A stretch of 14,083 bases of DNA from JBFXAN01 sp050184225 (GCA_050184225.1 JBFXAN010000160.1:1-14083); one strand, 5' to 3'. Shown: positions 1 through 7,913, numbered from the stretch's first letter. Numbers and translations: made by a program. The notes: generated by a model not told the origin, from the sequence alone.

Positions 1-61
1 ACCCGGCACCCTGGCGCTGTCTGAACCGTGAAAAAGCTGGTGCTCATGGACACTGCGTGCT

Positions 62-105
62 CCCCTCTCCCGCCGAGCGGGAGTGGGGTCGGGGGTGAGG
101 GCCGT
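62..105. repeat. GC-rich palindromic repeat, left-edge copy
   Basis: A hairpin with arms CTCCCGC (67-73) and GCGGGAG (77-83) and a 3-nt loop, extended by CCCC (62-65) pairing with GGGG (85-88) across one T-T mismatch. It is followed by a G-rich tail ending in GAGGGCCGT (97-105). The tail recurs in inverted orientation at 14042-14062 with one difference over 21 nt. This looks like a dispersed intergenic REP-type element. Its function is unknown; it could end upstream transcription. The rest of positions 1-122 shows nothing I can name. Confidence 0.7.
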
Positions 106-122
106 CAGGCTAGCATAACGCC

Positions 123-152
123 CTGAGAACCATACGGACGCTTGGATATACT
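123..152 (+). promoter_or_regulatory. Putative promoter of degV-recG
   Basis: A good -10 box TATACT lies at 147-152. A -35-like CTGAGA (123-128, 4 of 6 to consensus) is 18 nt upstream. A start site near 159 would leave a leader of about 38 nt before the ATG at 197. This is pattern matching only; the -35 is weak. Confidence 0.45.
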
Positions 153-196
153 GGAAACCCGGCGGCACGGCGATGTCGCATTCGGGAGGGTTCCGT

Positions 197-1072
197 ATGA
201 CCGTCCGTGTCGTCACCGATAGTACGTCCGATATTTCGCAGGCGGCCGCGGAGCGATTGGGGATCACCGTGGTGCCGCTCAACATCCACTTCGGGTCTGA
301 GCAGCTGCGGGACGGCGTCGATATCCTGCCGCAACAGTTCTTCGAGCGGCTGGTGCAATCGAAGGTGTTGCCCAAGACATCGCAGCCATCGGCGGGCGCT
401 TTTCTGGATGTGTATCAGAAGCTGGCGCAGGAGACCGACGAGATCCTGACGATCCATATCTCGGGCAAGCTAAGCGGTACAGGGAACTCGGCACGGGCGG
501 CGCGGGATGTGCTCGGAGCGAAGGCGACGATCGAGATCGTGGATTCCGGCACCGTCTCCTGGCCGCTCGGCTTCGCGGTGCGGGCGGCGCAGGCGGCGGC
601 GCAGGCGGGCACGAGCCTCGAGGAGTGCGCCGCAGTCGCGCGGGATGCGGTCGAACGGACGAAGCTGATCTTCCTGCTGGATACGCTGGAGTACCTGCAG
701 CGGGGCGGTCGGATCGGCCGGGCGCGGGCGTGGATCGGGCAGGTGTTCAACATCAAGCCGATCCTGACGATCCGCGACGGCGAGATCGCGCCATTGGAGC
801 GGGTGCGCTCGCGGATGCGGGCGGAAGAGCGCGTCTTCGAGCTGGCGACGGAGGATCTCCATCCGGAGCACCTGGCGGTCGCCCACTCCAGCACGGAGGA
901 CGAGGCGGAACGGTGGGCGGAGCGGCTGCGCGGCACGCGGCCGGGCGTGCCGGTCGATGTGGGTTGGCTCGGTCCGGTCGTGGGTGTCTATGCGGGACCG
1001 AACGTGCTCGGTATGGCCTGCGTGCGCCGCGCGTCCGACGAGAGCGATTCCAGGGATGCCGGCGTGGGATGA
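197..1072 (+). CDS. DegV family fatty-acid-binding protein
   Basis: DegV (FakB-type) proteins bind a single fatty acid; in Firmicutes the FakB partner presents it to the kinase FakA for phospholipid synthesis. No FakA is visible here, so the exact role is open. The predicted 291-residue product has the family signatures: TDSTSD near the N-terminus, PKTSQPS, ISGKLSGTGNSAR, the YLQRGGRIG loop with downstream KPIL, and a C-terminal GPVVGVYAGPNVLG. Length matches the usual ~280 residues. I chose ATG 197 because GGGAGGG (184-190) sits 6 nt before it; an in-frame ATG at 173 would add 8 residues but has no comparable ribosome site. The stop overlaps the recG start by 4 nt (ATGA), so the two are co-transcribed and probably coupled. 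No signal peptide; cytoplasmic. Confidence 0.9.
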   Translation: MTVRVVTDSTSDISQAAAERLGITVVPLNIHFGSEQLRDGVDILPQQFFERLVQSKVLPKTSQPSAGAFLDVYQKLAQETDEILTIHISGKLSGTGNSARAARDVLGAKATIEIVDSGTVSWPLGFAVRAAQAAAQAGTSLEECAAVARDAVERTKLIFLLDTLEYLQRGGRIGRARAWIGQVFNIKPILTIRDGEIAPLERVRSRMRAEERVFELATEDLHPEHLAVAHSSTEDEAERWAERLRGTRPGVPVDVGWLGPVVGVYAGPNVLGMACVRRASDESDSRDAGVG

Positions 1073-3600
1073 GCGATCCGAAGCAAATGCTGCGGGTGGT
1101 GCTGGAGCAGGAGCGCCGGCGCGGCTTTCAGGACAGCACGGTCAGCGGCGGGCTTGATGGGATGCTGCGCGGTCTGCATCAGGGTGGACTGGTAGCGCCC
1201 GGCACGCCGGTCCACGACATCCTCGTGGAGACGCTCGCCTATCCGTATCGCCAGCTGACGCCGACCATGCGCGAGCGCTGGGTGGAGCGGACGCTCGCCG
1301 CGCTGAGCCGGCCGGACCGGCCGCGGCGGGAGCGTCCCGCGCCGCCGGAGACGCCCCAGGCGATCCGCATAGGGGTAACGGCGCCGCTCGCGCCGGGGCG
1401 GCGCAAGGCGGCCACGACGAAGGGGGCGGCGAAGCGGACGCCGAAAGCCCCGGCGAAGATTGCGAAGCCGGTCCCGCGTACGCTGTCGCTCGACTCGCCC
1501 GCAACCGATCTGCCGAACGCATCCCGCTGGGGATCGCGGCTCGATGCGCTGAACATCAACACCGTGCGCGACCTCCTCTATCACCTGCCGCATCGGTATG
1601 ACGACTACTCCCAGATCAAGAAGGTCAACGAATTGACCCCCGGCGAAGAGGTAACGGTGATCGGCGATGTCTGGTCGTGCAAAGAGGTGACCTTCGGCGG
1701 GATGCGGAAGGCCACGGAGGCGATCGTCAACGACGGCAGCGGCGCGTTGCGGGTGGTCTGGTTCAATCAGCCATATATCGCCCGGTCGATACCGGTGGGG
1801 GCGCGGATCGTGCTCAGCGGCAAGGTGAGCGTCTTTCGCGGTCTGGTGCAGATGGATGCGCCGGAGTGGGAGCTGCTGGAACCGGGCAGCGACCTGAGCG
1901 CGAGCGTGCAGGCCGGGCGAATCGCGCCGGTCTATCCGCTGACGCAGGGGCTGGCGCTGCGAACGATGCGGCGGCTGACGCGGACGGCGCTGGATCGATG
2001 TCTGTCGATGGTGGAGGAGACGCTGCCGGAGGCGGTGCGACGCGAGCGCGGGCTGATGCCGCTGCAGGAGGCATTCAGCCAGGCGCACTATCCGGCGTCG
2101 CATGAGGCGGCGAACGCAGCACGGGGGCGGCTGGCCTATGACGAGTTGCTGACGCTACAGCTGGCCGTGCTGCGCCGGCGGGAGGAGCGGCAGGCGGGAG
2201 AGCCGGCGGTGTCGCTGACGTTTCCACCGGAGGCGTGGGCGACGTTCGAGGCGTCGCTGCCGTTTCCGCTGACCGGCGCGCAGCAGCGAGTGATCGGCGA
2301 TGTGTTCACCGACATCAAAGAGACGAAGGCGATGGCGCGGCTGCTGCAAGGAGATGTCGGCAGCGGCAAGACGGTGGTGGCGATGGCGGCGCTGCTGGCG
2401 GCGGTGATCGATGGTTACCAGGGGTCGCTGATGGCGCCGACGGAGATCCTGGCGGAGCAGCACTTTCGCACGATCGTGACCTTACTGGACGGACATTCGC
2501 TCGACGGGGCGACGGCGATCTGCCGGCCGGCGTTTCTCGACCGCGAGGTGCACGTCGCGCTGCTGCGGGGCGGGCTGGGGGCGAAGGCGAAGGCGCGGGC
2601 GCAGGCGGCGATCTCGACAGGCGCCGTCGATATCGCGATCGGGACGCATGCCTTGTTGCAGGAGGGCGTCGAGATGCCGCGGCTGGCGCTGGCGGTGGTG
2701 GACGAGCAGCACCGGTTCGGCGTGTTGCAGCGGACGGCGCTGCGACAGAAGGGCGGGGCGGCGCACCTGCTGGTGATGACGGCAACGCCGATCCCGCGGA
2801 CGTTGGCGCTGACGACCTACGGCGACCTCGATGTGTCGGTGCTGGACGAGATGCCGCCGGGACGCAAGCCGATCCGAACGGTGCTGATCGAGTCGGGCGA
2901 GCGGAACCAGGCGTACAACTTTGTCTACGAGCAGATCCGGCTGGGGCGGCAGGCGTTCATCATCTGTCCGCTGGTGGAGGAGTCGGAGGCGGAGACGATG
3001 GCGGACGTGCGCGCGGCGACGACGGAGTTCGAACGGCTGCGCGAGGAGGTCTTCCCGGAGCTGAGCCTGGCGCTGCTGCACGGTCGGATGAGCGCGGCGC
3101 AGAAAGACGAGACGATGGCGGCCTTCCGCGATCACCTGGTCGATGTGCTCGTCTCGACGGCGGTGGTGGAGGTAGGGATCGACGTGCCGAACGCGAACAT
3201 CATCATGATCGAGGGCGCAGAGCGGTTTGGGCTGGCACAGTTGCATCAGTTCCGCGGTCGGGTCGGTCGTGGCGAGGCGCAGAGCTTCTGCCTGCTGCTG
3301 TCGGACAGCGGGTCGGCAGAGGCGCGGGAACGGCTGCGGCTGATGGAGGAGCACCAGGATGGGTTCCGGTTGGCGGAGGAGGATCTGCGGCTGCGGGGTG
3401 AGGGGGATGTGTTTGGGACGCGGCAGTCGGGTTTGCCGCAGTTGAAGGTGGCGAAGTTGACGGACGTGATGCTGCTGGAGACGGCGCGGAAGGATGCGGC
3501 GGCGGTGTTGGGTACGGACGCGACGCTGTCGTTGCCGGAGCATGAGGCGCTGGGGGCGGCAGTGGCGCGACTGACGGCGGGACCGGGGGATGTAAACTGA
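1069..3600 (+). CDS. recG: ATP-dependent DNA helicase RecG
   Basis: RecG is a superfamily 2 double-strand DNA translocase that remodels stalled replication forks and branch-migrates Holliday junctions. The 843-residue product has, in order: an extra helical N-terminal region (about 1-85), a Pro/Ala/Lys/Arg-rich linker (about 86-145), the wedge/OB domain (about 150-300, including LLYHLPHRYDD), Walker A GDVGSGKT (428-435), DEQH box (545-548), TATP (571-574), the C-terminal helicase motif QFRGRVGRG (727-735), and the GEGDVFGTRQSG tail typical of RecG. E. coli RecG is about 690 residues, so the excess is all N-terminal. The HhH-like segment before the wedge reads LPNASRWGSRL rather than the usual GVGP form. 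I use ATG 1069 (ATGA overlap with degV); the frame is open further upstream, but that stretch lies inside degV. Confidence 0.96.
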   Translation: MSDPKQMLRVVLEQERRRGFQDSTVSGGLDGMLRGLHQGGLVAPGTPVHDILVETLAYPYRQLTPTMRERWVERTLAALSRPDRPRRERPAPPETPQAIRIGVTAPLAPGRRKAATTKGAAKRTPKAPAKIAKPVPRTLSLDSPATDLPNASRWGSRLDALNINTVRDLLYHLPHRYDDYSQIKKVNELTPGEEVTVIGDVWSCKEVTFGGMRKATEAIVNDGSGALRVVWFNQPYIARSIPVGARIVLSGKVSVFRGLVQMDAPEWELLEPGSDLSASVQAGRIAPVYPLTQGLALRTMRRLTRTALDRCLSMVEETLPEAVRRERGLMPLQEAFSQAHYPASHEAANAARGRLAYDELLTLQLAVLRRREERQAGEPAVSLTFPPEAWATFEASLPFPLTGAQQRVIGDVFTDIKETKAMARLLQGDVGSGKTVVAMAALLAAVIDGYQGSLMAPTEILAEQHFRTIVTLLDGHSLDGATAICRPAFLDREVHVALLRGGLGAKAKARAQAAISTGAVDIAIGTHALLQEGVEMPRLALAVVDEQHRFGVLQRTALRQKGGAAHLLVMTATPIPRTLALTTYGDLDVSVLDEMPPGRKPIRTVLIESGERNQAYNFVYEQIRLGRQAFIICPLVEESEAETMADVRAATTEFERLREEVFPELSLALLHGRMSAAQKDETMAAFRDHLVDVLVSTAVVEVGIDVPNANIIMIEGAERFGLAQLHQFRGRVGRGEAQSFCLLLSDSGSAEARERLRLMEEHQDGFRLAEEDLRLRGEGDVFGTRQSGLPQLKVAKLTDVMLLETARKDAAAVLGTDATLSLPEHEALGAAVARLTAGPGDVN

Positions 3601-3626
3601 CGTGGGCCTACCACGGCTTGTATGAT
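3597..3626 (+). promoter_or_regulatory. Promoter of the PIN toxin-antitoxin-like pair
   Basis: A near-consensus -10 box TATGAT (3621-3626) has a -35-like CTGACG (3597-3602, 4 of 6) 18 nt upstream, overlapping the recG stop codon. The expected start site (about 3633) coincides with the ATG of the antitoxin-like gene, so the mRNA would be leaderless or nearly so. That agrees with the absence of a Shine-Dalgarno sequence in front of this ATG. Confidence 0.6.
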
Positions 3627-3640
3627 GTACCCATGGGTAC
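3627..3640. promoter_or_regulatory. 14-bp palindrome over the antitoxin start, likely operator
   Basis: GTACCCATGGGTAC is a perfect 14-bp palindrome that starts immediately after the -10 box and contains the ATG. Type II antitoxins with ribbon-helix-helix folds usually repress their own operon by binding palindromes over the promoter, so an autoregulatory operator is the natural reading. This is inference from position and symmetry. Confidence 0.5.
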
Positions 3641-3986
3641 GCGTGTGACGCTCGAAATGCCGAATTGGCTGGCGCAGCGACTGATGCAGGAAAGCTGCGA
3701 CTCCGGTCGGTCGGTCGCAAAGGTCATCATCGACGCGCTTTGGGATTCAGATCTTACTACGCCGGACCTGGACAACATGACCCCTCAGGAACGGATGAAT
3801 TGGGAGTTCCGAGACATTTCCGAACCATGGACTGATGAAGATGATGCGCTCATGGCGAACGTGTTTGGTGACGATTCCGATATTCCTGAGATGACACATG
3901 AGGAACTGTGGGAACTCATGCCTAAGCTACCGCCAGAGAAGTGGCTTTCAAAGGCGTTGATCGAAGACCGTGAGGACCGCATTTGA
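3633..3986 (+). CDS. Putative ribbon-helix-helix antitoxin of a PIN toxin pair
   Basis: The 117-residue product starts with a short strand RVTLEMP followed by two helices (about 11-38, containing SGRSVAKVIIDALW), which looks like a ribbon-helix-helix DNA-binding domain. The rest is acidic and rich in Trp, Asp and Glu (about 50-117, including DEDDALMANVFGDDSD), a plausible toxin-binding tail. It ends exactly where the PIN-domain gene begins. An in-frame TTG at 3618 would add five residues, but the -10 box at 3621-3626 rules against it. GC content is clearly lower than around it (31 of 60 bases in 3901-3960, against 45 of 60 in 5881-5940), suggesting acquisition by transfer. The antitoxin role is inferred from context; the domain call is by eye. 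Confidence 0.75.
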   Translation: MGTRVTLEMPNWLAQRLMQESCDSGRSVAKVIIDALWDSDLTTPDLDNMTPQERMNWEFRDISEPWTDEDDALMANVFGDDSDIPEMTHEELWELMPKLPPEKWLSKALIEDREDRI

Positions 3987-4445
3987 GTGGGCGTTATCTA
4001 TGTTGACTCAAGCGGTTTGCTGAAGCTCTATGTGCCTGAAACTGGTTCGCTGTGGATGCTTGAGCGGTCACAGTCTGACGATGTCGTCCTCAGTCAACTG
4101 GCGATTTCAGAGGTCGGCATGGCGCTGACACGAACCGCGCCGGAAGCAGTGCTGACCGAAGGCCAGGCTCGAACCGCGTGGAAGAAGTTCAGGCGAGACA
4201 TCCGGCGATTCCGGATCGTTCCGCTTTCGCGCCAATCGCTGATTGCGGCTGCAATGTCGGCCGCCCGACTGTCGATGCCGATAAGGACACTCGACGCGAT
4301 TCAGCTGCAGGGAGCAGTAGAGGCGCGGGAGAGGGCACGACGTGCCCGCGCCGAGGAGCCGCTCTTCGTCAGTGCCGATGCGCGACCGCTCGCCGCCGCG
4401 ACCGCACTGGGGTTTGCGACGGAGAATCCGCTGAATCATCCGTGA
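3987..4445 (+). CDS. PIN-domain ribonuclease, VapC-like toxin
   Basis: PIN-domain toxins are Mg-dependent endoribonucleases, often cutting tRNA or rRNA, held inactive by the partner antitoxin. The 152-residue product shows the family pattern: YVDSSGLLKLYVPE at the N-terminus with D7, ISEV with E42, RTLDAIQL with D103, and FVSADARPLAAATALGF with D131. These four acidic positions fit the expected metal-binding set, so the nuclease looks intact. The start is GTG 3987, directly after the TGA of the upstream gene, with GAGGA (3972-3976) 10 nt before it; tight coupling is expected. It shares the lower GC of its partner in its first half. The subfamily and RNA target cannot be told from sequence. 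Confidence 0.88.
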   Translation: MGVIYVDSSGLLKLYVPETGSLWMLERSQSDDVVLSQLAISEVGMALTRTAPEAVLTEGQARTAWKKFRRDIRRFRIVPLSRQSLIAAAMSAARLSMPIRTLDAIQLQGAVEARERARRARAEEPLFVSADARPLAAATALGFATENPLNHP

Positions 4446-4472
4446 TGCGGGCGAGGGTATCGGGAGCAAACA

Positions 4473-4488
4473 TGCTACACTGCTAGCA
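4473..4488 (+). promoter_or_regulatory. Weak candidate promoter and small inverted repeat upstream of argS
   Basis: TACACT (4476-4481) is a passable -10 element. It lies within the inverted repeat TGCTA (4473-4477) / TAGCA (4484-4488). No convincing -35 is seen. A start near 4488 would give a leader of about 70 nt, too short for a T-box. The rest of the 113-nt gap shows nothing else. Confidence 0.25.
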
Positions 4489-4558
4489 GCATCGGCTAGG
4501 ATTTTAGTCAGTAGCTCGCGCGGAGACGTGCGGGCCGTTTCATTTCTGAGGATCGGTT

Positions 4559-6286
4559 ATGGCCGGGATGGTTCGGGATCGGATTGCATCGCTTGTCACC
4601 GCCGCGCTGCAGCAGGCGCAGAGCACTGGGGATCTGCCGAGTGTCGCGCTGCCAGAGGTGACGATCGACCGTCCGAAGGTTGCGGAGCACGGTGACTACG
4701 CCAGCAATGTGGCGATGCGGCTGCAGCGTGCGACCGGCGGCAAGCCGATCGAGATCGCGGCGACGATCGTCAAGCACCTGCCCGCCGACCCGGCAATCGG
4801 CGAGGCGAGCGTGGCGCCGCCCGGATTCATCAACTTCCGGCTGAATGAGGGATGGCTAGCCGACCAGGTGACGGCGATGCTGGAGGCGGGCGCGGGCTTT
4901 GCCGACCAGATGGCGTCGCCACCGCTGAAGATCCAGGTGGAGTTTGTCAGCGCCAACCCGACCGGGCCGATCCATGTTGGTAACGGGCGCGGGGCGGCGT
5001 TCGGCAGCACGCTCGCGAACGTGCTTCGGGCGGTCGGACATGAGGTGGAGACGGAGTATTACGTCAACGACGCGGGCACCCAGGCGGAGGTGTTCGCGCG
5101 GACACTGTACGTACGGTATCAGCAGCTTTTCGGACGGGATGTGCAGGTGCCGGAGGGCGGCTATCCCGGCGAGTACATGATCGAACTGGCGGAGGCGATC
5201 AAGGCACAGCACGGCGATCGGTTCCTGCGCCCGGCGGGGGAGCCGGGACCGGATGAACTTGGCACGCTCGGCCTGGAAATGATGGTCGAGGGGATCAAGG
5301 CGGACCTCGGCGGTCTCAACGTCTCGTACGATGTCTGGTTCCACGAGCGCGACCTCTACGACGAGGGCGGCGACTACGACCAGACGATGGCGCTGCTGCG
5401 CGAACGCGGCTTTGTCGCCGAGCGGGAGGGTGCGACCTGGTTCACCAGCACCGACCTGGGTGAGGATAAGGACAACGTACTCGTTCGGTCCGGTGGGTCA
5501 CCGACATACTTCGCGTCGGATATCGCCTATCACCGGGACAAGTTCATCGACCGGGGTTTCGACCGCGTGATCGACATCTGGGGGGCGGACCATCAGGGGC
5601 ATGTCTCCCGGTTGAAGGCGGGAGTCGATGCGATCGGCGGCGACCCCGACCATCTCCGCATCATTCTCTATCAGTTGGTGACGCTGAAGCGCGGCGGCGA
5701 GATCGTGCGGCTTTCAAAGCGGGCGGGCGACATCATCACGTTGCGCGAGGTTGTCGACGAGGTTGGGGCGGACGCCTGCCGGTTCTTCTTCCTGCTGCGG
5801 TCGGCGGACTCACAGATGGACTTCGACATCGACCTGGCGAAGCGGCAGTCGGACGAGAACCCGGTCTACCGCGTGCAGTACGCCCACGCGCGGATCGCCG
5901 GTATCCTACGGACGGCGGCGGAGCGCGGACTGACGGACGAGGGCGGCGACGTGCGGCTGCTGACGCACCCGGCGGAACTGGCGCTGATCCGGAAGATGTT
6001 GCAGTTACCGGAACTGCTCGACACGATCGCGCGGACGTATGAGCCGCATCACCTACCGCACTACGCGCTCGACCTGGCGTCCACCTTCCACGGCTTCTAT
6101 ACGGAGGTCCGCGTCGTCGGCCACGATCCGACGACGAAGGAGGAAGTGCCGGAGGCAGTGACGCGGGCGCGGCTGAAGCTGGTAGCGGCGGCGAAGATCA
6201 CGCTGGCGCGGGTGCTCGGACTGATGGGGATGTCGGCACCGGACCGGATGGAGCGGGTCGAGGTGGCGGCGAGCGTGTCCGGCTGA
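4559..6286 (+). CDS. argS: Arginine--tRNA ligase
   Basis: Class I aminoacyl-tRNA synthetase that charges tRNA-Arg in the cytoplasm. The 575-residue product matches the family length (about 577 in E. coli). Domains: the N-terminal Add1 domain binding the tRNA D-loop (about 1-110, with GDYASNVAM), the Rossmann catalytic core with SANPTGPIHVGNGRG (HIGH signature as HVGN, 139-142), the degenerate KMSKS-type loop RLSKRAG (384-390), and a helical DALR anticodon-binding domain (about 430-575) ending normally. ArgS commonly lacks a canonical KMSKS lysine pattern, so this is not a defect. The start ATG 4559 has GAGGA (4548-4552) 6 nt upstream. It stands alone, flanked by two small toxin-antitoxin-like cassettes. 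Confidence 0.97.
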   Translation: MAGMVRDRIASLVTAALQQAQSTGDLPSVALPEVTIDRPKVAEHGDYASNVAMRLQRATGGKPIEIAATIVKHLPADPAIGEASVAPPGFINFRLNEGWLADQVTAMLEAGAGFADQMASPPLKIQVEFVSANPTGPIHVGNGRGAAFGSTLANVLRAVGHEVETEYYVNDAGTQAEVFARTLYVRYQQLFGRDVQVPEGGYPGEYMIELAEAIKAQHGDRFLRPAGEPGPDELGTLGLEMMVEGIKADLGGLNVSYDVWFHERDLYDEGGDYDQTMALLRERGFVAEREGATWFTSTDLGEDKDNVLVRSGGSPTYFASDIAYHRDKFIDRGFDRVIDIWGADHQGHVSRLKAGVDAIGGDPDHLRIILYQLVTLKRGGEIVRLSKRAGDIITLREVVDEVGADACRFFFLLRSADSQMDFDIDLAKRQSDENPVYRVQYAHARIAGILRTAAERGLTDEGGDVRLLTHPAELALIRKMLQLPELLDTIARTYEPHHLPHYALDLASTFHGFYTEVRVVGHDPTTKEEVPEAVTRARLKLVAAAKITLARVLGLMGMSAPDRMERVEVAASVSG

Positions 6287-6335
6287 AAGTCTACTCGACC
6301 AGCCAATCCGTCCAGGAGATCTGATAGCCAAGCTC

Positions 6336-6590
6336 ATGAAGCCAATCCGGTTTTCGGGTCATGCCAATGAGCAGATGATCGAGCGCGGTGCGAGCGAAGC
6401 TGAGGTAATCGGCGCAATTCGCGATGGAGAGCGGGCACCCGCAAAGCAGGGACGGCAGGGCTTTCGAAGGAACTACCCGTATGGAAGCATGTGGGGCGGG
6501 CGCGTGTACGCGATCAAGCAGGTATTTGCCATCGTGGCTGAAGAGCCAGATGTACTCGTCGTTGTGACTGTGTACACGTACTACTTCTAG
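6336..6590 (+). CDS. DUF4258-like small protein, possible toxin
   Basis: The 84-residue product has the layout I associate with DUF4258: HANEQMIERGASEAEVIGAIRDG (segments around 9-31) followed by a beta-rich half with RVYAIKQVFAIVA and VLVVVTVYTYYF. The His-Ala...Arg-Gly pattern and the terminal TVY strand are the diagnostic parts. Proteins of this type are small and often encoded next to a DUF2283 protein; a toxin role is a guess from gene pairing, with no catalytic residues established. AGGAGA (6314-6319) lies 16 nt before the ATG, too far to be ideal, so expression may depend on readthrough from argS, which ends 49 nt upstream. GC drops near its 3' end. Confidence 0.75.
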   Translation: MKPIRFSGHANEQMIERGASEAEVIGAIRDGERAPAKQGRQGFRRNYPYGSMWGGRVYAIKQVFAIVAEEPDVLVVVTVYTYYF

Positions 6591-6607
6591 ACACAACGGA
6601 GCCTACG

Positions 6608-6832
6608 ATGAAGATTAGCTACGACCCGGAGGTCGACGCGCTCTACATTCGTCTCGTTGAAGGCCCACGGGAGGTCACGACACACCGTCTTACCGAAGAC
6701 GTAGCGATCAACTACGCTTCGGATGGGCAAATTGTTGGGATAGAAGTCCTTGATGCCTCGTCGTCCGTCTTCCCCACTCGCGACCGCACGATCACGGTTC
6801 AGAATTTGACGGCGGTTACGAGCGAATCGTAG
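6608..6832 (+). CDS. DUF2283-like small protein, possible antitoxin
   Basis: The 74-residue product opens with KISYDPEVDALYIRL and continues with VAINYASDGQIVGIEVLDAS, the standard DUF2283 pattern of a small beta-rich fold. The C-terminus (RTITVQNLTAV) is typical too. The gene starts 17 nt after the DUF4258-like gene with CGGAG (6597-6601) 6 nt before the ATG, so the two form one operon. Toxin-antitoxin membership is inferred from size, pairing and tight spacing, and I cannot assign which member neutralises the other with certainty. The downstream neighbour is convergent. Confidence 0.8.
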   Translation: MKISYDPEVDALYIRLVEGPREVTTHRLTEDVAINYASDGQIVGIEVLDASSSVFPTRDRTITVQNLTAVTSES

Positions 6833-6842
6833 CGAGGATGCA

Positions 6843-6862
6843 GCGAGCGCATGGTAGCTCGC
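6843..6862. terminator. Short GC hairpin between convergent genes
   Basis: GCGAGC (6843-6848) pairs with GCTCGC (6857-6862) over an 8-nt loop, between the stop of the DUF2283-like gene and the convergent hydrolase stop. There is no T-run on either side, so intrinsic termination is possible but not strong. GGTAGC (6853-6858) could alternatively pair with GCTACC (6875-6880). Confidence 0.3.
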
Positions 6863-6875
6863 GGCGGACGTGTGG

Positions 6876-7859
6876 CTACCTCAGGGGCGCGACGGGCTGG
6901 GTGAAGAGGCGCTGGGCGAGATCCCAGTATCGTGCGTCGCGATCGTGCGTGGCGGTGTAGCGCCACCATTCGGCGCCCCAGAGATAGACGCGGGAGGCGC
7001 CGGCTCCGGCGACCAGACGCAGGTTGTCGCGGATGCGGTTCGGGCTGACGCTGCCGATGTCGGCAGGTGTCAGTTGCTTGACGTCACGTGTCTCCCACGG
7101 TTCGGCTTGTAGCTCGGTGATCCACAGGGGCCGGTCGAGGCGACGGAGGAGGCCGGCGTACTGACGAAGCCGGGGGGCGTAGAGCCAGAGGGCGTAGACG
7201 TTGAAGTAGCGCGGCCACGGCCAGCGGTTGGGTTTGCGCGTGTAGACGTTCTCGGCGATCACGTCGGCGAGGGGGAAGGCGAGCTGGGCGCGGCGGTCGA
7301 AGCAGTTCTGGCTGCTGTGGTTGACGACGATCGGACGGTGCCGCGGATCGGACTCGCGAACGACGGCGATCTCCTGGGCGAGCAGGTCCGGGGTGAACTG
7401 CCAGCCGACGGTGCCGCGCATCGAAGGGAGCCATGGCTCGTTCTCGACCTGCCAGGCATCGATCGCATCGTAATCGGCGAGGTAGGCGGTGAGGCGCTCC
7501 AGCATCAGGAGCAGGTGGGTGACGACGCGAGGATGTGAGTCGAGTTGGGCACCGTGCGGGATTGGGTTGTCCGCGATCAGCCAGCTGGGCGGGTAGAACT
7601 CCGGCCAGCGCTGCGCCTTCAGACCGACGGTGACCAGGGCTTTGGCGCCGCTGCGCTGGATCGGGTCGAGCCAGCGGCGAACCGGCTCGAAGTCGAGGGT
7701 GTCCGGCGCTGGTGCGATCTCGTCCCAGTAAACGGAGATGCGAAAGCGGCGGACGCCGAGATCCTCGAGGAGCGCCCGCAGAAGCGCATCGGGGTCAAGG
7801 CCGAGCCAGGCCGCGTGACGGTGGCTGAAGTTGACGCCGAGTTCGGGCATGGTGGACAT
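6876..7859 (-). CDS. Putative clan GH-A glycoside hydrolase
   Basis: The 327-residue product reads as a TIM-barrel glycoside hydrolase: an early barrel strand RFRISVYWDEIAP (about 38-50), WQVENEP (136-142) whose E141 fits the clan GH-A acid/base after Asn, and WITELQAEPW (246-255) whose E249 fits the nucleophile at the end of strand 7. A late VYLWGAEWWR fits strand 8. No signal peptide, so a cytoplasmic enzyme acting on imported or internal glycosides. I cannot name the GH family or substrate. Start: ATG 7859 has AGGA 7 nt upstream. A GTG at 7898 would add 13 residues, but its strong GGAGGAGG is only 1 nt away, which is too close. Confidence 0.8.
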   Translation of the reverse strand: MSTMPELGVNFSHRHAAWLGLDPDALLRALLEDLGVRRFRISVYWDEIAPAPDTLDFEPVRRWLDPIQRSGAKALVTVGLKAQRWPEFYPPSWLIADNPIPHGAQLDSHPRVVTHLLLMLERLTAYLADYDAIDAWQVENEPWLPSMRGTVGWQFTPDLLAQEIAVVRESDPRHRPIVVNHSSQNCFDRRAQLAFPLADVIAENVYTRKPNRWPWPRYFNVYALWLYAPRLRQYAGLLRRLDRPLWITELQAEPWETRDVKQLTPADIGSVSPNRIRDNLRLVAGAGASRVYLWGAEWWRYTATHDRDARYWDLAQRLFTQPVAPLR

Positions 7860-7907
7860 GCAGCGTTCCTGTGCCGGCGCGACGTTCGTAAGGCTCACGC
7901 CTCCTCC

Positions 7908-7913
7908 ATGATA
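7908..7913 (-). promoter_or_regulatory. Candidate -10 box for the glycoside hydrolase gene
   Basis: On the - strand TATCAT (7913 down to 7908) is a good -10 element, predicting a start near 7901 and a leader of about 42 nt to ATG 7859. No -35 match is visible. The 107-nt gap to the divergent RDD gene must hold promoters for both directions; on the + strand only a weak TAGGCT (7912-7917) overlaps it. Confidence 0.3.

Noticed and set aside
625..1068. An upstream in-frame extension of recG by 148 codons
   Set aside because: This stretch is degV in another frame; the ATGA overlap at 1069 gives a natural start.
2482..3720. A 412-codon open frame on the - strand opposite recG
   Set aside because: Its composition is Arg/His/Gln-rich, typical of an antisense shadow, and it crosses the recG stop into the next promoter.
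4446..4558. A possible T-box or other riboswitch before argS
   Set aside because: The gap is only 113 nt and shows no T-box motif or antiterminator; only a short inverted repeat.
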